DNA of 64,000 nucleotides from Flexivirga caeni (GTDB lineage: Bacteria; Actinomycetota; Actinomycetes; Actinomycetales; Dermatophilaceae). The stretch lies in assembly GCF_003724155.1 (NCBI RefSeq), contig NZ_RJJQ01000001.1:186001-250000 (forward strand), given 5' to 3'. This document shows positions 1 to 7,892 of this stretch, piece by piece. Every line of letters begins with the position of its first letter. The first letter of the stretch is position 1. The position numbers and the translations under genes are program-made. The notes below the pieces were generated by a model that worked only from the letters and a program-made list of their open reading frames with translations, did no database searches and was not told the DNA's origin.

Positions 1-576
1 CGGGAAGTGCCCCAGCGTGTAACCGCGCTCACCCAGCAGGGCTTCCGCCGCCGGGCCGAGCAGCCCAGCCTGCAGGGTCGCGGTCAGCGATTCCTCGTCC
101 AGCGCAACCATCCGGTCCAGCCGGCGCAGGTCAAGGCTGACCACACCGCGCAGGTCACCGCGATCCGCGACGAGACCGCCGACGACCGAGGTCCCACCGC
201 CATAGGGCACCACGGCGATCGCATGCTCGGCGCACACCCGCAACACCGCAACGACCTCATCGGCACTGCCCGGTCGCACCACCACGTCCGGGGCGTCGGA
301 GAAGTCACCGGCGCGGGCCGCGAGCAGGTCGGGAGTCGACTTTCCGCGCGTGTGGTGGATGCGATCCGCGTCGTCACCGCCGACGTGCGCGGCGCCCACC
401 ACGGCGCGCAGCGCGGCCACGTGCTCCGTGGCAAGGCCCGCCACCGGCACCCGCACGTCCCTGAGGTCCACCGCGGGCTGCGGCTGAATCTCCCCGAACG
501 CCAACGTCATTAGCTCGGCCGCGCTGTCCGGCAACGTCGTCGTATGGCGGGGGTCTCCCCATCGTGACCAGTGCAT
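1..576 (-). CDS. FAD-binding oxidase, alkylglycerone-phosphate synthase-like (3' end outside window)
   Basis: The first 192 residues of an FAD-linked oxidase of the PCMH/AGPS group. Translation from the ATG at 576 gives an N-terminus with a W-RWGDP motif, typical of actinobacterial AgpS-like proteins, and the FAD pyrophosphate loop PYGGGTSVVGG at about residues 124-134. The frame is open to base 1, so the C-terminal FAD_oxidase_C half is missing from the window. Family members oxidise 2-hydroxyacids or make ether-lipid precursors; I cannot tell which from this fragment. It is divergent from the TetR-glpD pair, and this context suggests a role in glycerol-phosphate or ether-lipid metabolism (inference). 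Confidence 0.82.
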   Translation of the reverse strand, partial: MHWSRWGDPRHTTTLPDSAAELMTLAFGEIQPQPAVDLRDVRVPVAGLATEHVAALRAVVGAAHVGGDDADRIHHTRGKSTPDLLAARAGDFSDAPDVVVRPGSADEVVAVLRVCAEHAIAVVPYGGGTSVVGGLVADRGDLRGVVSLDLRRLDRMVALDEESLTATLQAGLLGPAAEALLGERGYTLGHFP

Positions 577-624
577 TGCGTGCTCCCAGATCGCTCCGCG
601 ACACTCGTCGCCGCGGACTCAAGA

Positions 625-659
625 TGTTACAGTGTTACAGATGAACGCACTTCGTAACA
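625..659. promoter_or_regulatory. Probable TetR operator between divergent genes
   Basis: The octamer TGTTACAG occurs twice in tandem at 625-640, directly abutting the TetR start at 641, and an inverted half-site GTAACA follows at 654-659. This is a typical position for autoregulation and for control of the divergent oxidase gene. The site is read from sequence; its use by the adjacent regulator is inferred. Confidence 0.5.
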
Positions 660-1225
660 AGACTGCGATCGAGGACGACCGCCTGCTGACCGCTGCGCGC
701 GACTGCCTCCTCGCGGTCGGCTGGCGGCGCACGACGATGACCGATGTCGCCCGCCGCGCCGGAGTGTCGCGCATGTCGGTCTACCGGCGCTGGCCGGACA
801 TGTCGGCGCTCATCGGCGACCTGATGACCCGCGAGTGGTCGACTCTCGGCACCCGCCTGGCGCAGGATCACATCGGCCTCGACGCCGCTGGCATCGCGCA
901 CGCGGTGGGCGCGGTCGCCGCCGAGATCCGCCGTGGCGAGCTCTTCGGCAAGATCGTCGACGTCGATCCGGAGCTGCTGATCCCCTACCTGCTGGTGCGG
1001 CGTGGCCGCACCCAGGACGCCATGTTGGAGTCGATCGTCGCTGCGATCCGTGCGGGGCAGGACGCCGGCACGGTGCGAACCGGCAACGCCGTGCTGCTCG
1101 CCCGGTCGGTGCTGCTGCTGGCGATCGGTTTCGTCTTCTCCACACCGACGATGGTCGATGAATCCATCGACGACTCAGCACTTTTCAGCGAACTTGTGAC
1201 AGCGGTCGAAAGGTACCTGTCGTGA
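641..1225 (+). CDS. TetR/AcrR family transcriptional regulator
   Basis: A 194-residue regulator. The N-terminal helix-turn-helix (about residues 31-52, TMTDVARRAGVSRMSVYRRW) is classic TetR, followed by a poorly conserved helical ligand domain. I chose the ATG at 641; an in-frame ATG at 632 lies inside the repeated TGTTACAG motif and would add only three residues. There is little or no Shine-Dalgarno, so a leaderless transcript is possible. Its stop overlaps the GTG of the glpD-like gene (GTGA), so the two are translationally coupled. It probably controls itself, glpD and the divergent oxidase. Confidence 0.9.
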   Translation: MNALRNKTAIEDDRLLTAARDCLLAVGWRRTTMTDVARRAGVSRMSVYRRWPDMSALIGDLMTREWSTLGTRLAQDHIGLDAAGIAHAVGAVAAEIRRGELFGKIVDVDPELLIPYLLVRRGRTQDAMLESIVAAIRAGQDAGTVRTGNAVLLARSVLLLAIGFVFSTPTMVDESIDDSALFSELVTAVERYLS

Positions 1226-2766
1226 CCGGATCCGCCTCCCTCAACGCCGCCCGCCGCCGCCGTGAGCTCGACGACGTCGCCTCCGGGCAGGTCGCCGATC
1301 TGCTCGTCATCGGCCTGGGCGCCACGGGTGCGGGAGCCGCACTGGATGCAGCCACCCGCGGCCTCGACGTCGTGGCGATCGACGCACACGACCTGGCGTT
1401 CGGCACCTCCCGCTGGAGTTCGAAGCTTGCGCACGGTGGGTTGCGCTACCTCGCGTCCGGCAAGGTCGGCATCGCCCACGAGAGCGCGGTCGAACGGGGC
1501 ATCCTGATGACCCGCACCGCACCCCACCTCACCCGGACGACACCGTGGCTGGTGCCCCACTTCGGCCGCGGTGGTCGTCGCGAAAACGCCGTCACCATGG
1601 CCGGATTCGTCGCGGGCGACCTGTTGCGGCGTGCTACTCGCACACCTACTTCCGTGCTGCCCCGTCCCCGACGCTTGCGGCCCGCCGAAGCCCTGACACT
1701 CGCTCCCGGCATCCGCGAGGACGGCCTGATCGGCGCCAGTCTCGGCTGGGACGGCCAGCTGGCCGACGATGCGCGGCTCGTGGTGGCGATCGCCCGGACT
1801 GCGGCGCTGCACGGCGCCGCGGTGCTGACCCGCCTCCGGGCGCTCGAGGTCACCGCGGACGGCGCACGAGCCCGCGACGAACTGACCGGCGACGTGATCG
1901 AGATCAAGGCCCGCGCTGTGCTCAATGCGACTGGCGTCTGGGCAGATCGGCTGGCTCCCGACATCCGGCTGCGACCTTCCCGTGGGACACATCTGGTAGT
2001 GCGGTCGGCATCGCTCGGCACGCCGAACTGCGTGGTGAACGCTCCGGTCCCGGGCCACTTCGGCCGCTTCGTGTTCACCCTGCCGCAGCTGGACGGCACG
2101 ACCTACCTCGGCCTGACCGACGAGCCGGTCGAGGGCGAACCGCCGGACGTTCCGCTCCCCGGCGACGGCGAGGCCGAGTTCCTGCTGGACACCATCAACC
2201 CGGTCCTGCGCACGGCGCTGACTCCGGCCGACGTGATCGGTTCGTTCGCCGGCCTGCGGCCGCTGCTGGACACCGGTGACGACGACAGGGGTGGCACGTC
2301 GCGGGGTGACACTGCCGACCTGTCCCGCCGGCACGCGGTGCTGACGGCCCCGGACGGACTGATCACCGTCGTCGGCGGGAAGCTCACGACCTACCGGCGC
2401 ATGGCGCAGGACGCGGTCGACGCCGTATGCCGGGAGCGCCGCCTCACCGCCGGCCCCTGCGTGAGCGCCCGGACTCCGTTGATCGGCGCGGCTTCTCGGG
2501 AACGGCTGGCCGCACTACCCGCTCCGGACCGGCTGGTGCGGCGCTATGGCACCGAGGCGACCGCCGTGCTCTCCGCGGACCCGTCCCGGAACGAGCCGAT
2601 CGGCAACGAAATCCACACGACACCAGCGGAGTTCGACTTCGCACTCCGTCACGAAGGTGCACTCGACATCGGCGACCTGCTCGACCGCCGCACCCGCATC
2701 GGACTCGTGCCGGCCGACCGTGACCTTGCGGAAAACGTTGCGGCAGAGGCACTTTCGCTCATCTGA
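1222..2766 (+). CDS. glpD: Glycerol-3-phosphate dehydrogenase, FAD-dependent (GlpD-like)
   Basis: A 514-residue flavoprotein of the DAO/GlpD family that would oxidise sn-glycerol-3-phosphate to dihydroxyacetone phosphate, passing electrons to quinone at the membrane. The FAD dinucleotide-binding motif (VIGLGATGAG, about residues 29-38) is followed by the GlpD signature GTS..SSKL..GGLRYL at about 61-77 and by a C-terminal DAO_C region. It starts with GTG inside the tetR stop. Actinobacteria often carry two GlpD paralogues; this copy, paired with a TetR regulator and an AGPS-like oxidase, may serve a specialised lipid-linked role rather than glycerol catabolism (inference). Confidence 0.9.
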   Translation: MTGSASLNAARRRRELDDVASGQVADLLVIGLGATGAGAALDAATRGLDVVAIDAHDLAFGTSRWSSKLAHGGLRYLASGKVGIAHESAVERGILMTRTAPHLTRTTPWLVPHFGRGGRRENAVTMAGFVAGDLLRRATRTPTSVLPRPRRLRPAEALTLAPGIREDGLIGASLGWDGQLADDARLVVAIARTAALHGAAVLTRLRALEVTADGARARDELTGDVIEIKARAVLNATGVWADRLAPDIRLRPSRGTHLVVRSASLGTPNCVVNAPVPGHFGRFVFTLPQLDGTTYLGLTDEPVEGEPPDVPLPGDGEAEFLLDTINPVLRTALTPADVIGSFAGLRPLLDTGDDDRGGTSRGDTADLSRRHAVLTAPDGLITVVGGKLTTYRRMAQDAVDAVCRERRLTAGPCVSARTPLIGAASRERLAALPAPDRLVRRYGTEATAVLSADPSRNEPIGNEIHTTPAEFDFALRHEGALDIGDLLDRRTRIGLVPADRDLAENVAAEALSLI

Positions 2767-2788
2767 CGAAAAGCGTCCCGAAGCAGCA

Positions 2789-4033
2789 TCAGGCGAGGAA
2801 TTTGCTCCACCCGCCGGGCGGCTTCGCGCCATACGGCACGGTGCGCAGCTTGGCCAGCACCGCCGGGTCCTGCGCCTCGATCCAGTCGACCAGTTGCCGG
2901 AACGACACCATCCGCGTGTCCGGGTAGGTGGCCAGTTTGCGCATCACGCGCTCGACGGCCGTCATGTAGATGCCGCCGTTCCAGCCCTCGAAGTGGTTGC
3001 CGATGATCAGCGGTGCGCGGTTGGAGTCATAGACCCGCCGGAATCCCGCCAGATAGGTGTCGACCGCCTGCTGCTGCCACATCGGCCGCTTGGACGGAGC
3101 TCCCTGTGTGGTGCCGCCGGTCTGGTTGTACATGATGTTGTAGTCCATCGAGATCACCTGGCCGGTGTGCCCGGCGAACGGGATCGACTGCATCGACAGA
3201 TCCCACAGGTTGCGGTCCTTGGACGGCCACATCTGGATGGCGGTCTTGCTGCTGTCATAGCGCCAACCGAGCTGGGACGCCGCAGTGCGCAGGTTGTCCG
3301 CACCCTCCAGACACGGGGTGCGCCCGCCGACCAGCTCCTTCTCGTAGTCGAACGGGAACGGCGGCAGATCGGTGAAACCTGTTGTGGTGCGCCAGTTCTC
3401 GACGAAGAACTTTGCTTGTTTGATCTCACTGCGCCAGTCCGCGGGCGACCATTGCTGCACACCGGTCGGCCCGCAGAAGTGCCCGTTGAAATGCGTGCCG
3501 ATCTCGTGACCCTCCAGCCACGCCTTGCCGATGTTGTCGATCGTCGCGTGGATGTCGTGGTCGGTCAGGTAACCGATGTCGGAGGCGCCGATCGGGTGCC
3601 GCGGCGGCCGGTAAAGGTGCTTCTTGCCTTCGGGCAGCAGGAACAACCCGGACAGGAAGAGTGTCATCGAGGCACCGACTTCCTTGGCCACCTCGCGGTA
3701 GTGCGACAGGAGATTCAGGCCGGTGACCTCACCGGCGCCGTCCCAGGAGATGACCACGAACTGCGGCGGTGCTTCGCCCGGCTGCAGTTTGCGCGGGGTC
3801 GGCTGATGCGGCTGCGGGCCGGTGTCCGACGTCGAGCCGTCACCGATCAGCCGCACCTTCTTCTTCGGCGCCGTTGTGCCGGTCGGTGCGTTCGTCCGGT
3901 CCTGCGCGGTGGTGGTCCCCACCGCACTCGGCGCACCCTGTGAGTCCTGCCTGCCGAGCCCGCACCCGCTCAGCGCCGCCGCCGCGCTCGCAGCGGCGCC
4001 ACCCAGCACCACCTGTCGCCTGCTCACACTCAT
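2789..4033 (-). CDS. Exported polysaccharide deacetylase-like lipoprotein
   Basis: A 414-residue NodB-fold protein. The chosen ATG at 4033 has a purine-rich Shine-Dalgarno (GAGGGGAAG) and opens a signal with a twin-arginine-like SRRQVVLG motif and a lipobox ending LSGC (Cys24), so it is probably Tat-exported and lipidated. After a low-complexity Thr/Pro linker comes VVISWDGAG, the counterpart of the catalytic Asp motif, then HEIGTHFNGH with the metal-binding histidines. The family removes acetyl groups from cell-wall or extracellular sugars; the substrate here is unknown. A longer upstream in-frame start would destroy the signal peptide. It is convergent with glpD, 22 bases away. Confidence 0.8.
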   Translation of the reverse strand: MSVSRRQVVLGGAAASAAAALSGCGLGRQDSQGAPSAVGTTTAQDRTNAPTGTTAPKKKVRLIGDGSTSDTGPQPHQPTPRKLQPGEAPPQFVVISWDGAGEVTGLNLLSHYREVAKEVGASMTLFLSGLFLLPEGKKHLYRPPRHPIGASDIGYLTDHDIHATIDNIGKAWLEGHEIGTHFNGHFCGPTGVQQWSPADWRSEIKQAKFFVENWRTTTGFTDLPPFPFDYEKELVGGRTPCLEGADNLRTAASQLGWRYDSSKTAIQMWPSKDRNLWDLSMQSIPFAGHTGQVISMDYNIMYNQTGGTTQGAPSKRPMWQQQAVDTYLAGFRRVYDSNRAPLIIGNHFEGWNGGIYMTAVERVMRKLATYPDTRMVSFRQLVDWIEAQDPAVLAKLRTVPYGAKPPGGWSKFLA

Positions 4034-4283
4034 CCGCGTCCACTTCCCCTCATCCGTTCCTTCCGGCGTGCCCCGCCCGGGTATGCCGGGCCCGCCCCCA
4101 CCACAGTGACGCATCCGCGGCGCGAACCCAAGTCCACACGCGGTGACCTAAGCCACTTCGCAATGCGCCGGACCGCCGCGCGGGCGGCGGTAGACTGGGT
4201 GCCGAACAGCACAGGGACCGGGCGCGACTGGTGGTGGGAAGCCGCGCGCTAGCGAGCCGTGCGCTCGAAAGGCGTTCCACCCC

Positions 4284-5552
4284 GTGTCACCTACTGCGTC
4301 ATACCGGCACCTCTTCGGCCTGACCGGACGTACCTACATCCTCGTCGCGTTCCTCGCGCGACTGCCGCTTGCCATGAGCCAAATGGGCACTCTGCTGCTC
4401 GTTGCCCATGCGACCGGCAGCTTCGGCGCGGGCGGCGTCTGTGCCGGAGCACTGGCACTGGCCAACGCGGTCGGCGCGCCCCTGCTCGGCGGCGCATCCG
4501 ACCGATTCGGGCAGCGCCGCGTCGTGCTCCTGCAGTCCTGGGCGAGTGCGCTCGGCCTCGTCGCGATCGTCGCCGCCGCCGAGAGCGGCGTTTCCTGGGC
4601 GTGGGCGGCCGTCGCGTCCGCGGTCGCCGGCTGTTGTATGCCGCAGACCGGCCCACTCGCCCGGGTGCGATGGCGTCCGATCATCAGCACCCGCAGCCGC
4701 GCCGGCACCGCACTGCGTCTGCTCGACACCGCGTTCTCCTACGAAGGAGCGGCCGACGAGGCGTCCTTCGTGCTCGGCCCGGCACTGGTCGGCTCCATCG
4801 CCGCCGTGGCCGACCCGGGTGTCGGAATCTGTGCTGCCGCAGTGCTGCTTGCGGTTTTCGGCACCTGGTTCGCCATACACCCCACGGCTCGGCTGCTGAC
4901 GGCGCGCAGTGGCGCCGCCGTCGCCGGGACGCTGCTGACCACGGCATTGGCGATGCTGCTCGTGGCGCAGTTCATCATCGGCCTCGTCTTCGGCTCGGTG
5001 CAGACCGGCACCACCGCGGTCGCGACCGCCGCCGGTTACGAGGGAATCGCCGGGCTGGTGCAGGCCTTGCTCGGCGTCGGAAGCGTCGCCGCGGGCCTGA
5101 GCATGGCGACGCTGCCGGCCCGGATCGGCTATGTCACCCGCTGGCGGGTCAGCGCGGCCGGTCTGTTCGTGCTGACGACGCCGCTCCTGCTGGTCGGCTC
5201 GCTGGCCACGTTGTGCCCGGTGCTCATCGTGCTGGGCTGCTGCGTGGCGCCATACATGATCACCACGTTCAGCCTCGGCGAACAGCTCACGCCACCGTCG
5301 CGCACCGGCGCGGCGATGACGCTGCTCGCCGCCGCCACCGGGCTCGGGTATGCCGTAGGCGCTGCCGTCGCCGGGCGTCTCGCCGACCTGTCCGGTGCGA
5401 CCGCGGCCTTCACGGTCACGGTCGCGGCCGGCGCACTGGCGTGCTTGCTCGCCGTCGTCGCCGGGCCGTTGTTGCGCCGGTCGCAGGCCACCGCCACCTC
5501 CCGGACCGACGCCGTCAGCCCCGCCCAGTCCACCGCCGACACCGCCGCCTGA
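4284..5552 (+). CDS. MFS transporter
   Basis: A 422-residue integral membrane protein with about 12 hydrophobic segments in two halves, the usual major facilitator layout. The cytoplasmic loop after TM2 carries GGASDRFGQRR, a match to the MFS loop motif G-x3-D-R-x-G-R-R. It starts with GTG after a weak Shine-Dalgarno. The C-terminus is a short polar Ser/Thr/Ala tail. Neighbours give no clue to the substrate; drug/metabolite efflux is a common role of such singletons (inference). The 250 bases upstream hold no gene that I can support. Confidence 0.85.
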   Translation: MSPTASYRHLFGLTGRTYILVAFLARLPLAMSQMGTLLLVAHATGSFGAGGVCAGALALANAVGAPLLGGASDRFGQRRVVLLQSWASALGLVAIVAAAESGVSWAWAAVASAVAGCCMPQTGPLARVRWRPIISTRSRAGTALRLLDTAFSYEGAADEASFVLGPALVGSIAAVADPGVGICAAAVLLAVFGTWFAIHPTARLLTARSGAAVAGTLLTTALAMLLVAQFIIGLVFGSVQTGTTAVATAAGYEGIAGLVQALLGVGSVAAGLSMATLPARIGYVTRWRVSAAGLFVLTTPLLLVGSLATLCPVLIVLGCCVAPYMITTFSLGEQLTPPSRTGAAMTLLAAATGLGYAVGAAVAGRLADLSGATAAFTVTVAAGALACLLAVVAGPLLRRSQATATSRTDAVSPAQSTADTAA

Positions 5553-5599
5553 CCGCCCGACCCGGCGCGGCACCCCGCTCGGCGTCTAGGGTCGTCATC

Positions 5600-6163
5600 A
5601 TGGCAACCAAGCACTCCCCGCTCCTCAACCTCGCCTCGGCCTCGGTGGCCGGCGTGGTCACCCTGATCCGGCCCACCCGGTTCCCGCGGTGGGCACGCCG
5701 CAGTCTGAGTCTCGCGAACACGGCCGGCACCGCCGGCACGGTCTTGCTCGCGATCCGTGGCGAAGACGAACTGCCGGAGGATCACCCGCTGCACCGTGCG
5801 GTCGCCATCAGCGACCTCACGGCAGCCTCGACCGGCGGGCTGATGCTGCTCACCTCCGGTCTCGGCCTGAAGGCGGACGCGAAGGTGGAGCGGATCCTCG
5901 TCCGGCGCGGCGTGCGGCACCCGCGGCTGGTGATGGCGGCCGGGGTCGTCATCGTGCTCTTCGCCGTCAAGACGGTGCAGGACGCCGCGAGCAGGCGCAC
6001 CTCCGGCGCCGCGGAAGCCGCGACGTCCACCGAGAGCAAGCCGTCGATCAGCACCAAGCCGGCCAACCAGAGCCTGCCCAGTGTGAGCGGCGGCTCAGCA
6101 CCAGCCCAGCAGGACGTGACGACGGCCGCGGCCGAGGAGTCGCCGAACGAAGCGCAACAGTGA
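5600..6163 (+). CDS. Hypothetical membrane protein
   Basis: A 187-residue protein of unknown function. It has hydrophobic segments around residues 10-20, 38-50 and 75-90 and a clear one near 112-127 (VMAAGVVIVLFAVK), then a Ser/Thr/Ala/Gln-rich tail of about 55 residues that looks disordered. Its stop overlaps the GTG start of the downstream dehydratase (GTGA), so they are probably co-transcribed. I do not recognise a domain. Confidence 0.65.
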   Translation: MATKHSPLLNLASASVAGVVTLIRPTRFPRWARRSLSLANTAGTAGTVLLAIRGEDELPEDHPLHRAVAISDLTAASTGGLMLLTSGLGLKADAKVERILVRRGVRHPRLVMAAGVVIVLFAVKTVQDAASRRTSGAAEAATSTESKPSISTKPANQSLPSVSGGSAPAQQDVTTAAAEESPNEAQQ

Positions 6164-7122
6164 CGGCCTTCGGCCTAGCGGACGTCCAGGACGCGGCTGC
6201 CCGCCTGTCCGGAGTGGCGCACCGGACACCGGTCGTCACCTCCACCCGGCTGAACGACGAGTTCGGGATCTCTGTGCACCTGAAGTGCGAAAACCTTCAG
6301 CGCATGGGCGCTTTCAAGTTTCGTGGCGCCTACAACGCCCTCAGCCGGCTCGACGCACCAGCGCGAGCCGCCGGGGTGGTCGCCTTCTCGTCGGGCAATC
6401 ACGCACAGGCCGTGGCGCTCGCGGCGCAACTGCTCGGCATCCCGGCCACCATCGTGATGCCGTCTGACGCCCCAGTGATCAAGCTCACCGCAACCCGCGG
6501 GTATGGCGCAACGGTCGTCACCTACGACCGGCTCTCCGAAGGCCGCGAGGCGATCGCACAGGAGCTGGCCGACCGTGAGGGACGCATCGTCATACCCCCG
6601 TTCGACCACGCGCAGATCGCCGCCGGGCAGGGCACTGCCGCGCTGGAGTTGATGGACGAGGTGCCCGACCTCGACGTCGTCATCGCACCACTCGGCGGCG
6701 GTGGGTTGCTGAGCGGTACGGCGGTCGCGGCTCGCGGAATCCGCTCATCCACAAGGATTTTCGGTGCAGAGCCAGCTGCGGGTGATGACGGGAAGCAGTC
6801 GTTCGACACCGGCTCGATCGTCACCATCCCGGTGCCGCAGACGCTCGCCGATGGGGCACAGACGACGGCCCTCGGCCGGCTCACTTTCCCGATTATCCGC
6901 GAACTCGTCGAGGACATCGTCCGGGTCAGCGACGCGCAGCTCGTGTCGGCCATGCGCGCGCTGGCGAGCACCTGCAAGCTGATCGTGGAGCCCACCGGCG
7001 CCCTCGGCTTCGCGGCCGCTGCCTCGCTCGCGCCATCCATGCCCGGCGCCAAGGTCGGGGTGATCCTCTCCGGCGGCAACGTCGATCTCGACCGCTTCGC
7101 GCGGTTGATCAGCGCGCCCTGA
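6160..7122 (+). CDS. PLP-dependent threonine/serine dehydratase-like enzyme
   Basis: A 320-residue fold-type II PLP enzyme. Lys53 in MGAFKFRGAYNA is the expected Schiff-base lysine; SSGNHAQAVA binds substrate and GGGGLLSG holds the PLP phosphate. There is no C-terminal ACT domain, so this is not a feedback-inhibited biosynthetic IlvA; it resembles catabolic threonine dehydratase, threo-3-hydroxyaspartate ammonia-lyase or serine racemase. Those choices cannot be separated by eye. It starts with GTG overlapping the upstream stop. Confidence 0.85.
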   Translation: MTAFGLADVQDAAARLSGVAHRTPVVTSTRLNDEFGISVHLKCENLQRMGAFKFRGAYNALSRLDAPARAAGVVAFSSGNHAQAVALAAQLLGIPATIVMPSDAPVIKLTATRGYGATVVTYDRLSEGREAIAQELADREGRIVIPPFDHAQIAAGQGTAALELMDEVPDLDVVIAPLGGGGLLSGTAVAARGIRSSTRIFGAEPAAGDDGKQSFDTGSIVTIPVPQTLADGAQTTALGRLTFPIIRELVEDIVRVSDAQLVSAMRALASTCKLIVEPTGALGFAAAASLAPSMPGAKVGVILSGGNVDLDRFARLISAP

Positions 7123-7173
7123 CCTGCGCGCGCACCCAACCGGCGACCGTTGCCACTTACGCACGCAGATGAC

Positions 7174-7641
7174 TCACCGCACGTGGTGCCAGGCGAGGAC
7201 CGTCAGTGCCGCCAGGAAGATGAGCGACCCGACGAACGCGAACGGTTGCCCGGCAGCGGCGATCGCGTCGGCGACTGCCGGTCGAGCCCCCAGTTCAACC
7301 ATTCGCTGCTGGGGCGAGCGGCGCAGCTTCCCGATGCGCAGCCGCACGGGCGCGAGTTGCGTCGCGAGCGGAACGTATCCGCCAATGACCAGCACCGCCA
7401 ACGGAATCCGGGCCCAGAAAAGCCGGTGCACCTCCTCCGCCCAGATCGCGACAGCGAGTATGCCGACCGCAGCGATCGCGAGCACCAGGCCGCTCGCGAC
7501 GGTGACGGCCCGTGCCCGCCCGACGGTGTCCCGGGAGTGCCGGATCAGCCAGGACAGCTGCCGCACCTGCCAGCGCCGCCGCGCCCACCATGCCCAGGCG
7601 ACACCGGCCACCAGGAAGGGCAACTCGATCCAGATCCGCAC
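7174..7641 (-). CDS. Small hypothetical membrane protein
   Basis: A 155-residue protein with four predicted membrane segments and Arg-rich cytoplasmic loops. I chose the GTG at 7641; going further upstream the frame runs through the 52-bp repeat array and encodes a repetitive Arg-rich sequence that is almost certainly not protein. Function unknown. It is divergent from the PHP-domain gene, with the repeat array between the two starts. Confidence 0.6.
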   Translation of the reverse strand: MRIWIELPFLVAGVAWAWWARRRWQVRQLSWLIRHSRDTVGRARAVTVASGLVLAIAAVGILAVAIWAEEVHRLFWARIPLAVLVIGGYVPLATQLAPVRLRIGKLRRSPQQRMVELGARPAVADAIAAAGQPFAFVGSLIFLAALTVLAWHHVR

Positions 7642-7661
7642 CCGGTGGAGCCTACGGGCAG

Positions 7662-7873
7662 CCACTCGTCCCGTTCTCGCGACCGTCGCGACTTCGGGAC
7701 ACCCCCGGCCCGGTTTCCCGTCCCTAACCCTCGACCGTCGCGACTTCGGGACACCCCCAGCCCGGTTTCCCGTCCCCAACCCTCGACCGTCGCGACTTCG
7801 GGACACCCCCAGCCCGGATTCCCGTCCCCAACCCTCGACCGTCGCGACTTCGGGACACCCCAGCCCCTCCGAG
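7662..7873. repeat. Tandem 52-bp repeat array A
   Basis: Contiguous copies with an exact 52-base period start at 7680, 7732, 7784 and 7836 (the last is partial); a partial leader (CGTCCCGTTCTCG) precedes the first. Each unit begins CGACCGTCGCGACTTCGGG and includes GGTTTCCCGTCCC. Copies differ at only a few positions. The same family recurs at 55686-55815. There are no spacers, so it is not a CRISPR array. Each unit holds the 8-base palindrome GTCGCGAC and GGGAC/GTCCC arms that could pair. It fills the gap between two divergent genes. Confidence 0.9.
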
Positions 7874-7892
7874 ATCGGGCAAGCTTGACGGT

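Noticed and set aside
2546-3943. Long plus-strand reading frame of 465 codons
   Set aside because: It is antisense to the polysaccharide deacetylase and the end of glpD; composition is Arg/His-rich, as expected for a GC-rich shadow frame.
7662-7873. CRISPR-like array of repeats
   Set aside because: The units are directly contiguous at 52 bases with no unique spacers and no cas genes nearby.
7169-7888. Plus-strand frame crossing the 52-bp repeats and encoding a repeated Arg/Pro peptide
   Set aside because: It is antisense to a membrane protein in its first half and repetitive in the second; the repeats do not preserve frame (52 is not a multiple of 3).
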